Below are positions 1-11,915 of a DNA stretch of 64,000 nt, piece by piece. The stretch lies in NCBI GenBank assembly GCA_963920575.1, contig OY986964.1, positions 18,417,987 to 18,481,986 on the forward strand, read 5' to 3'. The notes under the pieces are model-generated. The model was not told the DNA's origin. It saw only the letters and a list, made by a program, of their open reading frames with translations, and did no database searches. The stretch comes from Narthecium ossifragum (Eukaryota > Streptophyta > Magnoliopsida > Dioscoreales > Nartheciaceae). The stretch's first letter is position 1. The number at the start of each line of letters is the position of its first letter. A program made the translations under genes and the position numbers.

Positions 1-288
1 TTCAACTAAAACTTACGAAGTTATACCCAAAACACCCACTTTTTAACTTCTTCCACACAGTTCGGACATGCGTTCTAATAACGACCACCACGTAAGAAAC
101 AGCGTAAAGATCACATCATTATTTCTCACAACGCCTTAAAAACGGCTATGAACCAAAGACTCATAAAGAAGAATGTGAAAAAGGAAAGATCTTTTCAATC
201 TATAAGAGACCAAAAGACACCAAAATCAGATAAATCCGAAATCAATGTAGTATAACACGAAAGGTACGGGATAGAGACGGTGCCCAAC
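1..288 (-). other. First intron (partial) of the KDEL-receptor-like gene
   Basis: On the minus strand this AT-rich stretch follows a GT donor at 288-287, directly after exon 1. No continuation of the receptor protein is seen here, so the next exon lies left of the window. Nothing else is recognised in it. Confidence 0.7.
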
Positions 289-523
289 CAGCGCATGTCT
301 TCTCCTTCATGAGCTTGTAAATAAGGACCGAGATGCCGATGGCGTGTACGGCCTCGGCGGCAACAAAGAGGTTATCGTGGTCGTGGACGATGAAGCGCAA
401 GAACACCAGCGCCGTCATACCCGCCACTACAGCCAGGAACGCTTTGACCTTCGGCGGCTGCCGGTGGACCCACGCCACCACCGCCTTCAACGGACTCTTC
501 GCCCCCCTCATCCCCGAGATCAA
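289..523 (-). CDS. ER lumen protein-retaining receptor (ERD2/KDEL receptor family), exon 1
   Basis: The 78 complete codons read from the ATG at 523 end in KLMKEKTCAG. They contain RQPPKVKAFLAVVAGMTAL, FIVHDHDNLFVAAEAVHAIG and ISVLIYKLMKEKTCAG, the conserved N-terminal part of plant ERD2-like proteins, which are Golgi/ER multi-membrane receptors that return HDEL/KDEL-tagged proteins to the ER. The segments around residues 27-45 and 57-71 are hydrophobic and look like the first two membrane spans. A GT donor follows after the first base of the CAG|G codon, matching an intron at that place. A second in-frame Met lies at residue 5 (codon starting at 511), and either could be the start. The rest of the gene is outside the window. 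The exon shows no stop or frameshift, so this is the one gene here that looks functional. Confidence 0.9.
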
Positions 524-1131
524 GATCGATCTACCGTTTCAACCCTTCGATCCCAGCTTAAGACGAAGAAGATGAGAAAGAAACAGACCCCTCTTTAATC
601 CCTATGGCAAAATCGAGCCTAAAAGGAAACAAAATCACAAAAAAAAGACCTTTATTTTTGGTAACGGGGATTCCACGGGCCGATCTCCGTGCGATCGGGG
701 CAGAACTAGGGCTTCTTAGCATTTATGGGGGGCGGGATCACGCGACACGGAGCGCAATAAACATGGGTGGAAGCGATGGTGGGTGGGAAATGGGAACAGG
801 GCCGGGGAGTTGGACATATACCTGGACCTGGCACACTACCCTTATGTATTGGATAGCAGCAACATTATTACAAGGGTTCAGTATATAAGAACGCGTTTGC
901 GAACTGCCTCCGATTAGCGTTTAGGGTAATTTAAAATACACCACGGTTTTTTAGCGTTTAATGTGTCGGGGTTGGGTGCATTGACTCCTTTTGCATTTCG
1001 CAACTTGAGGGTTATTTTTCTTCTTTTTTCTTTCATGTTAAGGCCACTATTCATATAAGATGACAAAAATAACCTTCATTCATGTTGTCTTACAAGAAGA
1101 AATGCACATTAAATTACCAAAAGTATATATT
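524..1131. other. Upstream region of the KDEL-receptor-like gene
   Basis: This should hold the 5' UTR and promoter of the minus-strand receptor gene. A 94-codon open frame at 604-888 has no recognisable product. I see no repeat signature here. The last five bases, ATATT at 1127-1131, are the left target duplication of the large Tat element. Confidence 0.5.
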
Positions 1132-1747
1132 TGTTAGCGTAGAAATTTAACCGTTGACCGGTCAAATGGTCAAGTCAAAATTACCTAACACTTAAGAATC
1201 AGGAGATTGTGGTAAAGTTCAACTCTTTCAAACTATGTTCGAACAGAGATGTCAAGCTAAATAGAAATCTAGATTGAACCTAATTTAATGATCTAATAAG
1301 ACTAATTATCAGGATTAAATCTAAATTAATCTTAGATTAATCTACAACAAATAAGAAATTACCTAAAATTGATAAGTTAATCTAAAAACAATAAAGATCA
1401 TCCTAAGTACTAAATCAAGCGAAAGATTAATTTAAATATATTGCTTAACTTAATCTAAATTAAGATATTAAAGCTCTTACATTAAACTATTCTAAAGAAA
1501 CAGTAAAGAAACTTCCAAGGAAAACGATAGAGAAAACATCATAAAATCTAATCCTATATTACTTATCTAAGAACAGTAATTTAGACTACATTATGTAGAA
1601 AAGAGAAACTAAAGATGGAAGAAACGTAATCATTTTATTAAATAAAGTTAACTTACATGAACAGGAAACATTATGAAAAGAAGGAAAACTCAGACGCGTA
1701 GGCTCTGTGATAGATTTACAAGAGAGATCACACAGTGAAAGAGAAGA

Positions 1748-1756
1748 CTATTTATA
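1748..1756 (-). promoter_or_regulatory. TATA box of the Tat LTR
   Basis: The minus strand reads TATAAATAG. It sits mid-LTR, where a U3 promoter belongs. The matching region is missing from the 5' LTR (see the LTR at 43553-44446). Confidence 0.65.
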
Positions 1757-1947
1757 TTAGAACGGTTTGATAACTTCCACTTAGCACGTTCTCCATCATC
1801 TTTCATCTTTCACTCTTGATAAGCCGCGTGTCCCATGTTCTCCGTTTCCTCGTTTCTCCACATCACTGTTTGGCCGATGAAGGTTCTGTCTGGTTGATGA
1901 GCTTTCTTATTGCTGCAATGTTATTCTTCTTGGCCGATACTCTCTTC

Positions 1948-2389
1948 TTGCATACATCTACACCGTCTTTAGTTGATATCTTTCTTGTCTTTAAATCATC
2001 ATCGCTCTTGACCGATGACTTCCTTATGCAAAGATTATCATCGTTCTTAGCTGATAGTTTCCTTCTTTTGGCCGATGATTTCCTGCTTACTGATCACTCG
2101 TGAACATGTCGTTAAAACGTTGCAAACTCAATCAAATATTAAATTTATAATCCTTATTCAATCACTACTTGCATACATCTACATCGTCCTTAGTTGATAT
2201 CTTTCTTGTCTTTAAATCATCATCACTTTTGACCGATGACTTCCTTATGCAAAGATTATCATCGTCCTTAGCTGATAGTTTCCTTCTTTTGGCCGATGAT
2301 TTCCTGCTTACTGATCGCTCGTGAACATGTCGTTAAAACGTTGCAAACTCAATCAAATATTAAATTTATAATCCTTATTCAATCACTAC
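1948..2389. repeat. 221-bp tandem duplication across an LTR/insertion junction
   Basis: Positions 1948-2168 and 2169-2389 are near-identical direct repeats with a period of 221. Each copy holds the end of the interrupted Tat LTR plus the first 78 bases of the inserted family-A LTR. The duplication therefore happened after the insertion. Confidence 0.9.
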
Positions 2390-3288
2390 ACTACTAGGTA
2401 GAATAGCGGTACAGTTCGGAGTCGAACCACAAGAAATTTACCAGGAAATATTGAATTGAATTCTCAACTCTATTAACAATAAAAAGCAAATTCATAGGAT
2501 AATGTCTTGAGAAGAATACAAAAAGTTACACTAGAGTTTCATGAGATTCCTAAGTTTAGAAATTAGCTACTCATCTCTTGAGAAAGATCCATAGGTGTTG
2601 GGAAGGAAGCCATCGATCCCCGCGGAAAGATCTCCGTCTTCAAACCCTAGCCTTCTCCTTTTTCTCTCTGATTTTTCTCCCCAAAAGATGAGAAATTCGG
2701 ATGGAATAACCCTATTTATAGGAGAACTCCCGAAATTAGGGTTTTGGCTAAGTTGGACTTCTATTACAACTCGGATTTCCTAGATTAATTCCTGGCAGTC
2801 TATTCTGGTCGCAACTGGGTCCAATCAAGCGGAAATTTGAAAACGAGTTCAACACGAAAGATGTAGATTAGTAAGTTTTCTGTCTGATCCCAAAGATTTC
2901 ATAATATTCGGACTTATATGGAATATGTCGCGAATATTCTCCTGAATATCGATGGATCAGTTTCCCAGCATATGTTAATCTTCAGTCTTCAAAACTGCTA
3001 TTAATCTGTCCGGAATCGCGCAACATGTCCAACATGAAAGTTGTTCGTCTTAATGTCTTCTAGAACGCCTCCAACTTTCAGGAATTTACGATTTATCTGA
3101 AGATTTTGGCGAATTCTTTTCAAACTGACCGCGAAGCGGCGTAATTCAACATATTAGCCTTTTTCTGTATTTTCTAACTTGAATCTTCGTTAAACCTGAA
3201 ATCAACTAACAAACTATCAAATACAAACACTCTCGAGCTAACAAAGGTTATTTAAGGGGTTTAATTATGAATAATTAGTGACTCATCA

Positions 3289-3300
3289 CACCCCCCAACT
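3289..3300 (-). other. Polypurine tract of the family-A derivative
   Basis: The minus strand reads AGTTGGGGGGTG directly before the LTR start TGATGAGTCAC. It is the expected plus-strand primer for reverse transcription. Confidence 0.75.
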
Positions 3301-3844
3301 TACACTTTGCTAGTTTCGAGCAAAGAAAGTATAAAAAGAAAGCAATAAATCTAACTAGCCACTTTCGTAGGTCTCATGATTGCATTTAGCATGTACAACA
3401 AGCCTTTTAACCCCTGGGTTACCCCAGTGGAGGAGTTATATTCTCTTAAGGGTTTTCAGGGATGACACCCACAAAACATCTATACATTCTCTTGAATATA
3501 TCATTAGAAATTAATTATAATATTCATTAACTCCAATACATGAAATAGAAATAGTATCCATAAATAAATCTTTCAACTCATATTCAAATAAAAACATAGT
3601 AAATCAAAAATATCATAACATATTTCCAACACTTTAACATATTTAATGATGACTAAAAATAACTTTAACGCTCCTGTGGGTGAATAGGATTCCACATGCT
3701 TCAGAGCATCGATTATATCTAAACACTTCAACTATTCAAAATCACAATTATAGCCAAGCACATATCCTCCACTTATCACATAACAATCTCTGCTTTTTTT
3801 TAATTTTTTTTCTTTTCCTTTTTTTCTGCTGGAATTTCAATTGT

Positions 3845-3977
3845 TTTACGCGAACAACACACCTTGTTTGGCACCTCACCCGGTTACTAAGTATGAAATC
3901 CTTCTTTTTTTCTTTTTTTTTCATAAAATTCAACCATTTTACGCGAACAACATGCTGGCCAGGCACACTACCCGTTT
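3845..3977 (-). other. Two copies of the AGTAACCGGG...CGCGTAAAA module
   Basis: On the minus strand, AGTAACCGGGT...TTCGCGTAAAA occupies 3890-3845 and a second, slightly decayed copy occupies 3977-3937. Between the fixed ends each can fold into a short GC/GU stem. Single or double copies of the same module occur in elements A and C. Confidence 0.7.
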
Positions 3978-4395
3978 ATATTCATAGTCTTCAAAACTGC
4001 TATTAATCTGTCCGGAATCGCGCAACATGTCCAACATGAAAGTTGCTCGTCTTGATGTCTTCTAGAACGCCTCCAAATTTCAGGAATTTAGGATTTATCT
4101 GAAAATTTTGGTGAATTCTTTTCAAACTGACAGCGAAGCGGCGTAATTTCAACATATTAGCCTTTTTCTGTATTTTCAAACTTGAATCTTCGTTAAACCT
4201 GAAATCAACTAACAAACTATCAAATACAAGCACTTTCGGGCTAACAAAGGTTATTTAGGGATTTAATTATGAATAATTAGTGACTCATCACTTACCTTAG
4301 AACAACATCGTCCAATTGGATAGGAAAGGCTGTCGATCATATTTATTATGCAGACATGTCAATCATTGATTGGTTAGCCATTATTTTAGCTAACA

Positions 4396-4410
4396 TTTTG
4401 CCCCCCATGC
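4396..4410 (-). other. Polypurine tract of the Tat element
   Basis: The minus strand reads ATGGGGGGCAAAA immediately before the 3' LTR (TGTTAGC...), as expected for the plus-strand primer. Confidence 0.7.
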
Positions 4411-4785
4411 GGCTATCGAGGAATTTGAACTTATGACGAGATGATCGCATATGGCGTGATTTGACATCTTGCTTGTTATCCATTAATGTTAATCATGATC
4501 GCTCTCTAGGAAATCGAATCGCCACCTCGTTTTCACTCTCTCACCATATCCCTTAAAAATCTGCATTTAATGTGCCGTACATATCGTGACATCTCTACCC
4601 TTTTGGCCATAGTTTTTTGGCGAGAAAGAACTCCATTGGCTTTTCCTTCTGTTATTTAGGGTTTTATTTCTTTCTATGCTCTCTTCGTTGCGGCGCTTGA
4701 GTCTTCTTCCTTCCTTTCATCTGCAAACATATGTGACGTCGGAGACTTTTTCCTCTTCTTCACCGGCAAGCAGTCCATTTTCGCC

Positions 4786-5900
4786 ATGGTTCGTGAAATC
4801 AAAGCGGATGAGGTCATTCATAAGGAAGTCAGCAGGACCTATGCATATTTCAACGAGCTTTTGAGATCAGATGAGCCAAGGGAGACATATTTGGTCAGAA
4901 CTGGTGATTCTACTTCCAGGTCTTTTTCTCTTGGACGTTGCTTTTTTTCTGATCTTATGCCTTCCCTTTCTTCTGATCTTAAGGTTGTTGTAAATTCTTT
5001 TCCACTTTCTGGTGGTCTACCTTTATCCCAAGAGCTCAACTTATCGACTCTTTCTTCCAAAAACCCTATTACACCATGGCCCTTGACCGATGATAAATTC
5101 ATCGAGTGGCACAGTAGGATGATTAACCATCCTGATTCAAAGAAAATATTCTCTGATGCTGACATTTTGGATTTCTTAGATTTGAGCACTATGATCCCTG
5201 CTCAAGAGCCTAACTTACTTCTCTCGTTGTTCCTTTTTTGGTTGACAGAGTATAATAACTTCGTTTTTTCTTGTGGCACTCTCTCTATTACCCTCCTTGA
5301 TATCGCTCTTTTGACCAGTCTCTCTCCTATTGGCGAACTTGTATCGGCCAATATGGAGCTTCCTTCTCGTGATACGGTCTTTGATACCGATAAAAATTAT
5401 GGCGTCTTTTTTAATACTTACGCCAAGCTTGAAGAGACCGATAACCCACCGAACGCCCGAGAACGACTAGCATTTATTTACTACTGGTTATGTAAATTCG
5501 TTCCCTTTCTTCTTGCTAAGAAACCCATTAGGGGTTATATCAATCTTGCTCAATCAATTGCTTCTGGAAAGCAAGTTTTGTCTCTTTTCATTTTTATTCT
5601 CTCGGCCATATACAGAGGGGCTTAGAGCCTATTTTCCTGGACTTCACTTACCTCCATCTTCTTCATCAGCCAGAACTCAAGGCCATTTATATCTCTCTTC
5701 ATCGTTCATCCCCAAATCTTTTCAACAATCTTTTGATTATTTTTATGCTTTACCTTATTTTTCTTCCTATCGTCCTTTCAATCATGATTCTCATCCAGCT
5801 TCTATTCGTCCACTTCTTGACTTATCGACCAGTTTGGACGATGAGAATAAGAGACTGGTTTGGGCTCACTTTCTGATTGGCCGAGATTTGCATTTTGATA
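4786..5900 (+). pseudogene. Plant mobile domain (PMD) gene carried antisense in the Tat element, 5' part
   Basis: The ATG at 4786 is in good context (GCCATGG). The protein shows the PMD core: the block LLLSLFLFWLTEYNNFVFSC followed by GTLSITLLDIALLTSLSPIGE (about residues 145-190), then ARERLAFIYYWLCKF. The frame stops at 5625. The matching continuation (YTEGLRAYFPG to WAHFLIGRDLHFDM) runs in the next frame to about 5900. The break at about 5570-5615 is either a one-base shift or a short intron with a GT...CATATACAG pattern. PMD proteins occur in plant MAIN/MAIL nuclear factors and in Tat and Mutator-type transposons. The gene runs opposite to gag-pol, starting near the 3' LTR. Confidence 0.8.
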
Positions 5901-6934
5901 TGTTGTGGGGTAAGTGAAGCTCTAAGAGGGGGGAGGGGTTATCTTAGGCTTTAAACAATAAAATCAATTAAGGAAATCTGAGTAGGAGGAGTCTAATCAA
6001 ATAATATGCTTGCAATGATAAGAGAAGAAAATCTATATTAAAGCAAGGATGATAAGAGATGAGAGATAGAGAGATTGCACCAGATTTTATAGTGGTTCGG
6101 CAAACCTTGTCTACGTCCACTCTCTCAAGGCACTCCTTGAGGTTCCACTACTTGCAAGACCTCTTACAAGTTGTCCACCAAGCTTCCGGGTGCTTGGTAA
6201 CCTATCCACCAAGCTTACGGGTGCTTGGCAACCTTACAATCTCTCCAAGCTCTCTCTTGGAGATTTCTCTCAATGTCTACTTCACACTTGAAGTAGTTTT
6301 ACAAAGGTTTAGCTCACTAATAAGAGATAAAAACTTGCTAGAATATGATTACAATAATCCCTTAGCTCCCTCTAAGTCGCAGCCAAGTTTGCTACAACTT
6401 CCCTCTTATAGCTGAGCTTCAAAGCCCTCCAAATAGCCTCCCAACGGCTATTTCTTTCTCCTGCAACGGCTCTTTTCTGGACTCACGGTCAACCGTCGCA
6501 TCGTCCGTGACATCGTCCGTCAGGCTTTCCTTGAGCCACGGTCGATCCACCTATCGACCGTCAAGCCTCATAGTCGACCGTCCCATCGACCGTGACATCG
6601 TCCGTCAGGCTCTGTTGCGAAAACCGCTCCCCACTGTCGATGTACCGATCGACCGTCGCTTCTTTGAGCCAAGTTACATAGGCCACGGTCGATCGGTCCA
6701 TCGACCGTCAGCCTATTTTCCCAGAACATCTTCCGCGGTCGATCCACCTATCGACCGCCATAGCCCACGGTCGATCCATGCATCGTCTGTCGCATCGACC
6801 GTCAGTACAAAAACTCATTAAATATGATTTTAATGCTTTCCAAATTAAAGGATAATAATATTAAATCATTGTTTTATCATTAAACATATATTGACATCAT
6901 CAAAACAATATCTGGGCTAATAGTAAGGCCAACA
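5901..6934. mobile_element. Probable copia-type solo LTR inside the PMD gene
   Basis: The block begins TGTTG and ends CAACA, the usual copia LTR ends, and separates two parts of the PMD protein. It contains the phrase GTGGTTCGGCAAACC followed by CTACGTCCACTC, familiar from Ty1/copia LTRs. I find no convincing target duplication (TGATA versus AGAAA), so the ends may be off by a few bases. Against this, GGGTAAGTG at 5907 is a good splice donor, so part of the stretch may be an intron. Confidence 0.5.
6487..6810. repeat. Palindrome-dense GGTCGATCGACC tract
   Basis: About a dozen variants of ACGGTCGAYC / TCGACCGT occur within 320 bp, in both orientations. The same kind of tract is found in several unrelated LTRs of this window. 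Confidence 0.8.
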
Positions 6935-7498
6935 AGAAATGTGGAGTAGAAGTATACACTCCAAACTTTGTCGCCCGCCAATTTGGGTTGAAGCAAGCCT
7001 AGCCAGTTCCTCCTTACTTCAGCTTCAACATAATCACTAAAGGTCGATGTGTCTTCCACAACATTGATAGAGTAATTAGTATGGAGAAAAGGGACATGGT
7101 TCTTTGTAAGCGATTCAAGCTTACACAATTCGAGTCAATGGCCGATGTTGAGCCTGTCATCGTCGATGTTTGGAACTTGGCCATTAAAGAGCACTTGTTC
7201 TCCCAAGACAAGAATAATGTCTTTAAAAATTCTGTTCCTCTCAAAAAATTGGGACGTAAGAAGGAAGCATTGGAAAAAATGGATGTAGAGGATAGGACGC
7301 AGAAGAAAAGGAAAGCTACTGCTTCTTGTAGAAAAGGTGAGGAATCGCCCAAGAAGAGACGTGGAAAGTCTACTGAAGAGACTTCATCTCGTAAGAAGAA
7401 AAGGATATCCACTGGTGAATGTAGGATATCACCATTGGCCGAGAGACCTTTGGTCGAGGAAGTAATGGCCGAGGAACCTGATAAACAAGCTCACTCAT
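6935..7498 (+). pseudogene. PMD gene, middle part with basic tail
   Basis: The frame resumes with GVEVYTPNFVARQFGLKQ, a typical segment after the PMD core, then has a TAG at 7000-7002. It continues through a lysine/arginine-rich stretch (about 7290-7410, with KKRKA, KKRRGK and RKKKR) that resembles nuclear localisation signals. At 7498 it is cut by the F1 solo LTR. The reading continues in frame at 33601 when the insertion and one target-duplication copy are ignored. So the gene was disrupted by F1, and the TAG is a separate lesion. Confidence 0.75.
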
Positions 7499-8273
7499 TG
7501 TCGCGCCCCAACCCGCGAAAGCAAAATCGGGCCGGGCGACATGAACCGAAACCTAACGAAACGCAGAAAATTTGGCGAGGGTTCCCTCTAACCTATTGGT
7601 CTCCCTAGCAAGTCATCAAAACACCCTCAAATTAAACAACAATAATTAAAAGAGCATTGAACCACATATTACAAAACTCAAGTGTTTAATATACATATCC
7701 TCAGAGAGGGGAAGATTCTAATACAACATATAACACACTAACTAACAAAGGGTTTAAAGCAAAAAAGGATCACCATTCCTAAAACTCCACCTGGCGCCGC
7801 TGCACCACCGACCAACTGCCCGGTAGGGGCCACCGAAGAGGAGCTAACGCCTGCACCTGCAAACGCAGTCCGGGTAGGAGTGAGCAACTAAGCTCAGCAG
7901 GGAAACTACAGTACGACACACAGAAGGAAGAGGGAAACGCAATAGTGTCGTCCTCTAGTAAAGCCTAGGTGTACACGGGGCCCATAACCCCACCGCATGT
8001 CCCAATGAGCAGGAAAACAGCACTGCTGTCTCACAGCAGGACGAAGTGAACACTGCTGGCAGGAGTCCAACCCGTTGAGTAGGCACACCCTCTACTCAAG
8101 AGACATAGATCACCGGACATCGGCTGCACCCCAGCACTCGACTAGAGACCAACATGACCTCTACAATCATCAAACAACATGTGTACGAGTCATCTAGGCA
8201 TATCATCGAATTTGACTGTACACCACAATTCAAACCTTGTCCAAACTACCCGACCCCGGTCCTAGGGCTAAAT

Positions 8274-8291
8274 CCGAGCTTCCAGCCTCGG
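8274..8291 (-). other. LTR stem-loop in F1
   Basis: The minus strand reads CCGAG-GCTGGAAG-CTCGG, followed by ATTTAGCCCTAGGACC. It aligns with the 28-nt hairpins in LTRs E (18275-18302), H (46572-46599) and J (55880-55907). The loop differs but the stem is kept. Confidence 0.6.
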
Positions 8292-8800
8292 GACGACGAC
8301 CCACAGATCACCCACGACCTAACCATATGCAACTAATGCACAAGAAAGATGCATGCGATGAACATACACATATACGCAGTTAAGCATGCAGCAGGATGTG
8401 ATGATAGCATAACAAGGTCTGGGCTCGGCACCCTGCCAGCACGGGGTGGTGAACATACATTTAAAGTCTGGAACTGCTGCAGTGGTACACCACCAACTGC
8501 CAGCCAATTCACCAGCAACCTGCACCGGGAAGTAGCCCCGCAAACAACAGAAGGCAAACTACGCAGTTAAAGGCCCTCGGTGCACGCCGGCATGCAAGGC
8601 TTTGGAAAGCAGTAGGGCTACTCACCCACTTATTCTAAACATCCCAGGAGTCATCACTCTCCTGGTTCACCACTACCTCTAATATGGGGCTAGCATGCTT
8701 AATGATATGTACAATGTATAAAGCTATAAGAAAATCTGTACATACAAAGCCCCGCGGGCAAATCCAATAAAAACTTCTCTCTGCCACCAAAGGGGAAAAG

Positions 8801-9055
8801 ATCGATCTTCCAAGTAACAGAGAGTCTCCACTTCCTAACGAGCCAAAGAAGATCGATCCTTCCTCCCAGGAAGATTGATCATCCTTGCGACAGAGGGCAC
8901 CCTCCTTGTCGCGCCAAGGAAGATCGATCTTTCCTCCCAGGAAAATCGATCCTCCTCGCGACAAAAGGGCATCCACGCTACCCAGGACATGCTTGGGCTC
9001 AGCATGACCAACAATGAAGGATCAATCTTTCGCCAAGAAAGATCGATCTTGTTGG
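8801..9055. repeat. GATCGATC palindrome tract in LTR F1
   Basis: At least seven AGATCGATCT-type palindromes lie in about 250 bp. Family F2 has the same tract at 32270-32480 with further copies at 32843-32960. Confidence 0.8.
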
Positions 9056-9296
9056 GTTCTCCGGCGAACCTCCGACGAGAAATACCGTCGGAAAACTCCA
9101 CCAAATCCCACAAAACCTTGAGATCTGGTAGTACGAAGGACCACGAGTCCAAATCGGTAAGAATACTAAAAACTAACCAACATGCATCAAGATCTAAGCA
9201 AAAGAAGATCACAAACAACTCAACTCACAAAATCGGAAAGAAAAACGTAGGTAGGATCCCTACCTAGGCAAGAGCTGCTTCAATCCCAGCTGCTAA

Positions 9297-9797
9297 TGTC
9301 GCGCCCCGACCCACGAAAGCCCAACCAAGCCGGGCGACGCGAACCGGAACCTATAAACCGCGAAAATATTTGGCGAGAGTTCCCTCTAACCTATTGGTCT
9401 CCCTAAACAGTTCACCAAAAACACCCTCAATTAAAAGACAATAATTTAAACAACCTCGAACCCAAGATTACAAATCCAAAAGAGTTTAATATACAAATCC
9501 TCGGAGAGGGGAAGATCCAAATACAACATTTACTCCCGTAGGAGACTGACTAACAAGGTTTAAAGTAGTAAAAGATCGCCACCTCTCAGACTCCGCCTGG
9601 CGCCGCCACACCACCGACCAATTGCCTGGTAGGGGCCACCGAAAAAAAGCTAACGCCTGCACCTACAAAAACGCAGCCCGGGTAGGAGTGAGCAACTAAG
9701 CTCAACAGGGAAACTACACTACGACAAACAGAAGGAAGAGGGAAACGCCACAGTGTCGCCCTCAAGTAAGAGCTGGGTGTATACAGAGGTTCCATAA
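9297..9797 (-). repeat. 3' LTR remnant of F2
   Basis: It matches 30922 to about 31420 of the F2 5' LTR, from the terminal TGTCG inwards. It is cut after CATAA (9793-9797) by the LTR of element E. The rest of this LTR is not found. Confidence 0.85.
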
Positions 9798-10309
9798 TGT
9801 GAGGACCCGGTTCGACCACCGTAGGACGAGGGTTTGGTTTTGTGGTTTGGCTTGGTTGGCCTTGGTTTGCGATCGGTTGATCGTATCGCTGCTTTTCGAC
9901 CCCAAAGGCAATTTGGTAAATTGCGCCTTGGTGGTCGGTTTCACACTTGATGAGTGCATGAAAGTGCACTCTGAACAACCTTAAAATCATCTCAATTGCT
10001 AGATTATTATCCTTAATCAGCATCTTTATTACTATTTTTATATCTATATGTTGCTTCACATGGTTGTTTGGAAAATGCAGGAAATTGGAGCTAAAAGAAG
10101 CTGAAAAGAGTATATGGATCAACTTCAACAATTAATCTGTACCTGCTCATGAAGAATCAGATGATGTGCCATATATGGTTGGAAAGCTCTTGAAGTCTAG
10201 ATTCTGGGGAATTTTACGGTTCGTGATTCCGAGTTTCCTAGAAGAAGTTACGGCAATTTCAGTACCGATGCGCAGTCTGAATGGCAGAAAGGAAAATAAG
10301 CTGGAAGTC

Positions 10310-10670
10310 CGAGCGATCCGCCGATCGATCGGACCTGACAAAATCGTGACAGAACATGCGTTATTTGGCTGAATATGATCCGATCGATCCCTCCTTTGCT
10401 CCCATAGGGTCCGATCGATCCGACACCAATGGTCCGATCGATCGGACTCGGAAAAAGTCAAAAACAGCGGATTTTTACTCAACCAATCGATCCAACATTC
10501 ATAATCCGATCGATCGGACTTGGGAATTAAAGGGTGACAGAACGTATGCTTTTTAGAGGAGCAGAGTTCGATCGATCCGTCCATCGATCGGACTCGGGCG
10601 TACATAGAAGATGAAGATTTTAATGAGACCGATCGATCCAACATCCCGAGGAGGATCGATCGGACGTTCC
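10310..10670. repeat. CGATCGATCGG palindrome tract in LTR C
   Basis: About eight CCGATCGATCGG or one-mismatch variants lie in 360 bp, immediately upstream of the TATA box. The same tract is in the 3' LTR at about 15120-15485. Confidence 0.85.
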
Positions 10671-10723
10671 CAGTGAATTAAATCAACGGTTTAGATCAAA
10701 TCCGTTGATGGAGAGATTTGGGG

Positions 10724-10733
10724 CTATAAATAG
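10724..10733 (+). promoter_or_regulatory. TATA box of LTR C
   Basis: CTATAAATAG, placed after the U3 palindrome tract and before GTTTGAGGGGGACTT. The copy in the 3' LTR is identical. Confidence 0.75.
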
Positions 10734-11682
10734 GACTCTTTCTAGGGTTTGAGGGGGACTTCTTGGACGTTTTTGGAGGCTTTTTCTGGACGTTCTCCAA
10801 GGGAAGAAGATGGAGGAATCTCCATCTATGGCCGAGTAATCCGCGGGCATGGCGGACGGATGATCTAGCGAGGACTAGGGCTTCTTCTCCAACAATGGTT
10901 CATAGTTTTTAATCTTTCTTGTTAGACTCTTCTTATGTATTGGATCTTCACAGATTGCTTTGTGGTTAAACATTATTATAATTCCAGTCATGCTTCTTTT
11001 ATGATATTGTGATCCCATAGTTATCTCCTTTGATTCTCCTACCGAGTCTCGTGAGACCTTTGCTATGCATTGCCCGTAGTGACAGCTGGTATTGTGTATT
11101 CTTAGGGATCTGGTAAGACAAGGTTGGGGCTCTAACCCGTGAGATCTTTGCTATGCATTGCCGATTGTGAGAGTTGGTATTGTGTATTCTTAGAGATCCG
11201 GTTAGAGTTAGGGCTTTGTCCCGATGAACTTTTGCTGCGCATTGCCTGTAGTGACAGTCGGTATCGTGTATTCTTAGGTTTGGTTGGATGAAGTTAGCAC
11301 TATAAAACGGAAGAACCAATCGTAGGAAGAGACATTTATATATTTTATCAGATTCATAATTCTATATCTTCCGGTTAAGGTGATTGGGATGTGAATCCCT
11401 TAACTGAGTATCATATGAACCATTGAGAAGAGAAGAACCTAAATCCGAGTGAAGTGATTCCTGAAGCCTAGCCTTATCAAAAGCCTGATATCTTTAGTTA
11501 ACATTACATTATCATTAATCCTTTGATCTAATTTAATTTAGTTAGCTTTCTTCATTGTTTTCAATTCATTGTTATTTGTATTTCTGGATCTTTCCTGCTT
11601 GTCTCTCTGTGGCATTCGACCTCTCTTATGCTGTACTGCACCGCGACCGCTGTGCGTGACACATTTGAGCGACATCAAAAAT

Positions 11683-11700
11683 TGGCGCCGTTGCTCGGGA
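11683..11700 (+). other. Primer binding site of element C
   Basis: TGGCGCCGTTGCTCGGGA, five bases after the 5' LTR. It is complementary to the 3' end of plant tRNA-Asp apart from two bases. Confidence 0.8.
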
Positions 11701-11915
11701 GACGGTTCAAAAAAGCGCCAGAATCATCAGATCATGATGATTGAAGACATCGAAGGCGGTAATTTTATTTTTTTTTCCTTTTCTTTGGATTTTTATTTCT
11801 TTTTCCTTAGTTTTCTTTATTTTCTTTTTAGTTTTATTTTTATTTTTTCGTTTTATTTTTACTTGCTAAAAAAAAAAAAAACTGACACAAAAAAAAAACT
11901 GAAAAAAAATAAAAG

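Larger units (their letters stand above)
2091..4290 (-). mobile_element. Internally deleted family-A retrotransposon in the Tat 3' LTR
   Basis: The insert begins TGATC and ends ATCA and is flanked by CTTAC on both sides. On the minus strand it comprises about 306 bp of 5' LTR start (4290-3985), about 700 bp of the 3' non-coding interior (3984-3289), a polypurine tract and a 3' LTR (3288-2091, carrying the 221-bp duplication). All coding sequence and most of the 5' LTR are gone. Its interior matches 27300-28089 of element A on the opposite strand. Confidence 0.85.
1132..4395 (-). repeat. 3' LTR of the Tat element, interrupted
   Basis: The parts 1132-2090 and 4296-4395 match the right-hand LTR at 43553-44446 from end to end. 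The copy is split by an insertion at 2091-4290 that duplicated CTTAC (2086-2090 and 4291-4295). Without the insertion it is about 1059 bp, some 165 bp longer than the 5' LTR because the latter has an internal deletion. Confidence 0.92.
9948..11677 (+). repeat. 5' LTR of element C
   Basis: TGATGAGTGCATG...GCGACATCA. It has a CGATCGATCGG palindrome tract at about 10310-10670 just before a TATA box at 10724-10733. The region 11040-11270 holds three related blocks containing TGCTATGCATTGCC or TGCTGCGCATTGCC followed by GTATTCTTAG. Confidence 0.95.

Noticed and set aside
604..888. 94-codon open frame upstream of the KDEL-receptor-like gene
   Set aside because: No recognisable domain, low-complexity Gly/Trp-rich end, and a position where the promoter of the neighbouring gene is expected.
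1816..2103. 95-codon open frame in the Tat 3' LTR
   Set aside because: It lies entirely in LTR sequence, runs into the nested LTR, and its repetitive Leu/Ser/Asp content follows from a repeated GCCGATGA-type DNA motif.
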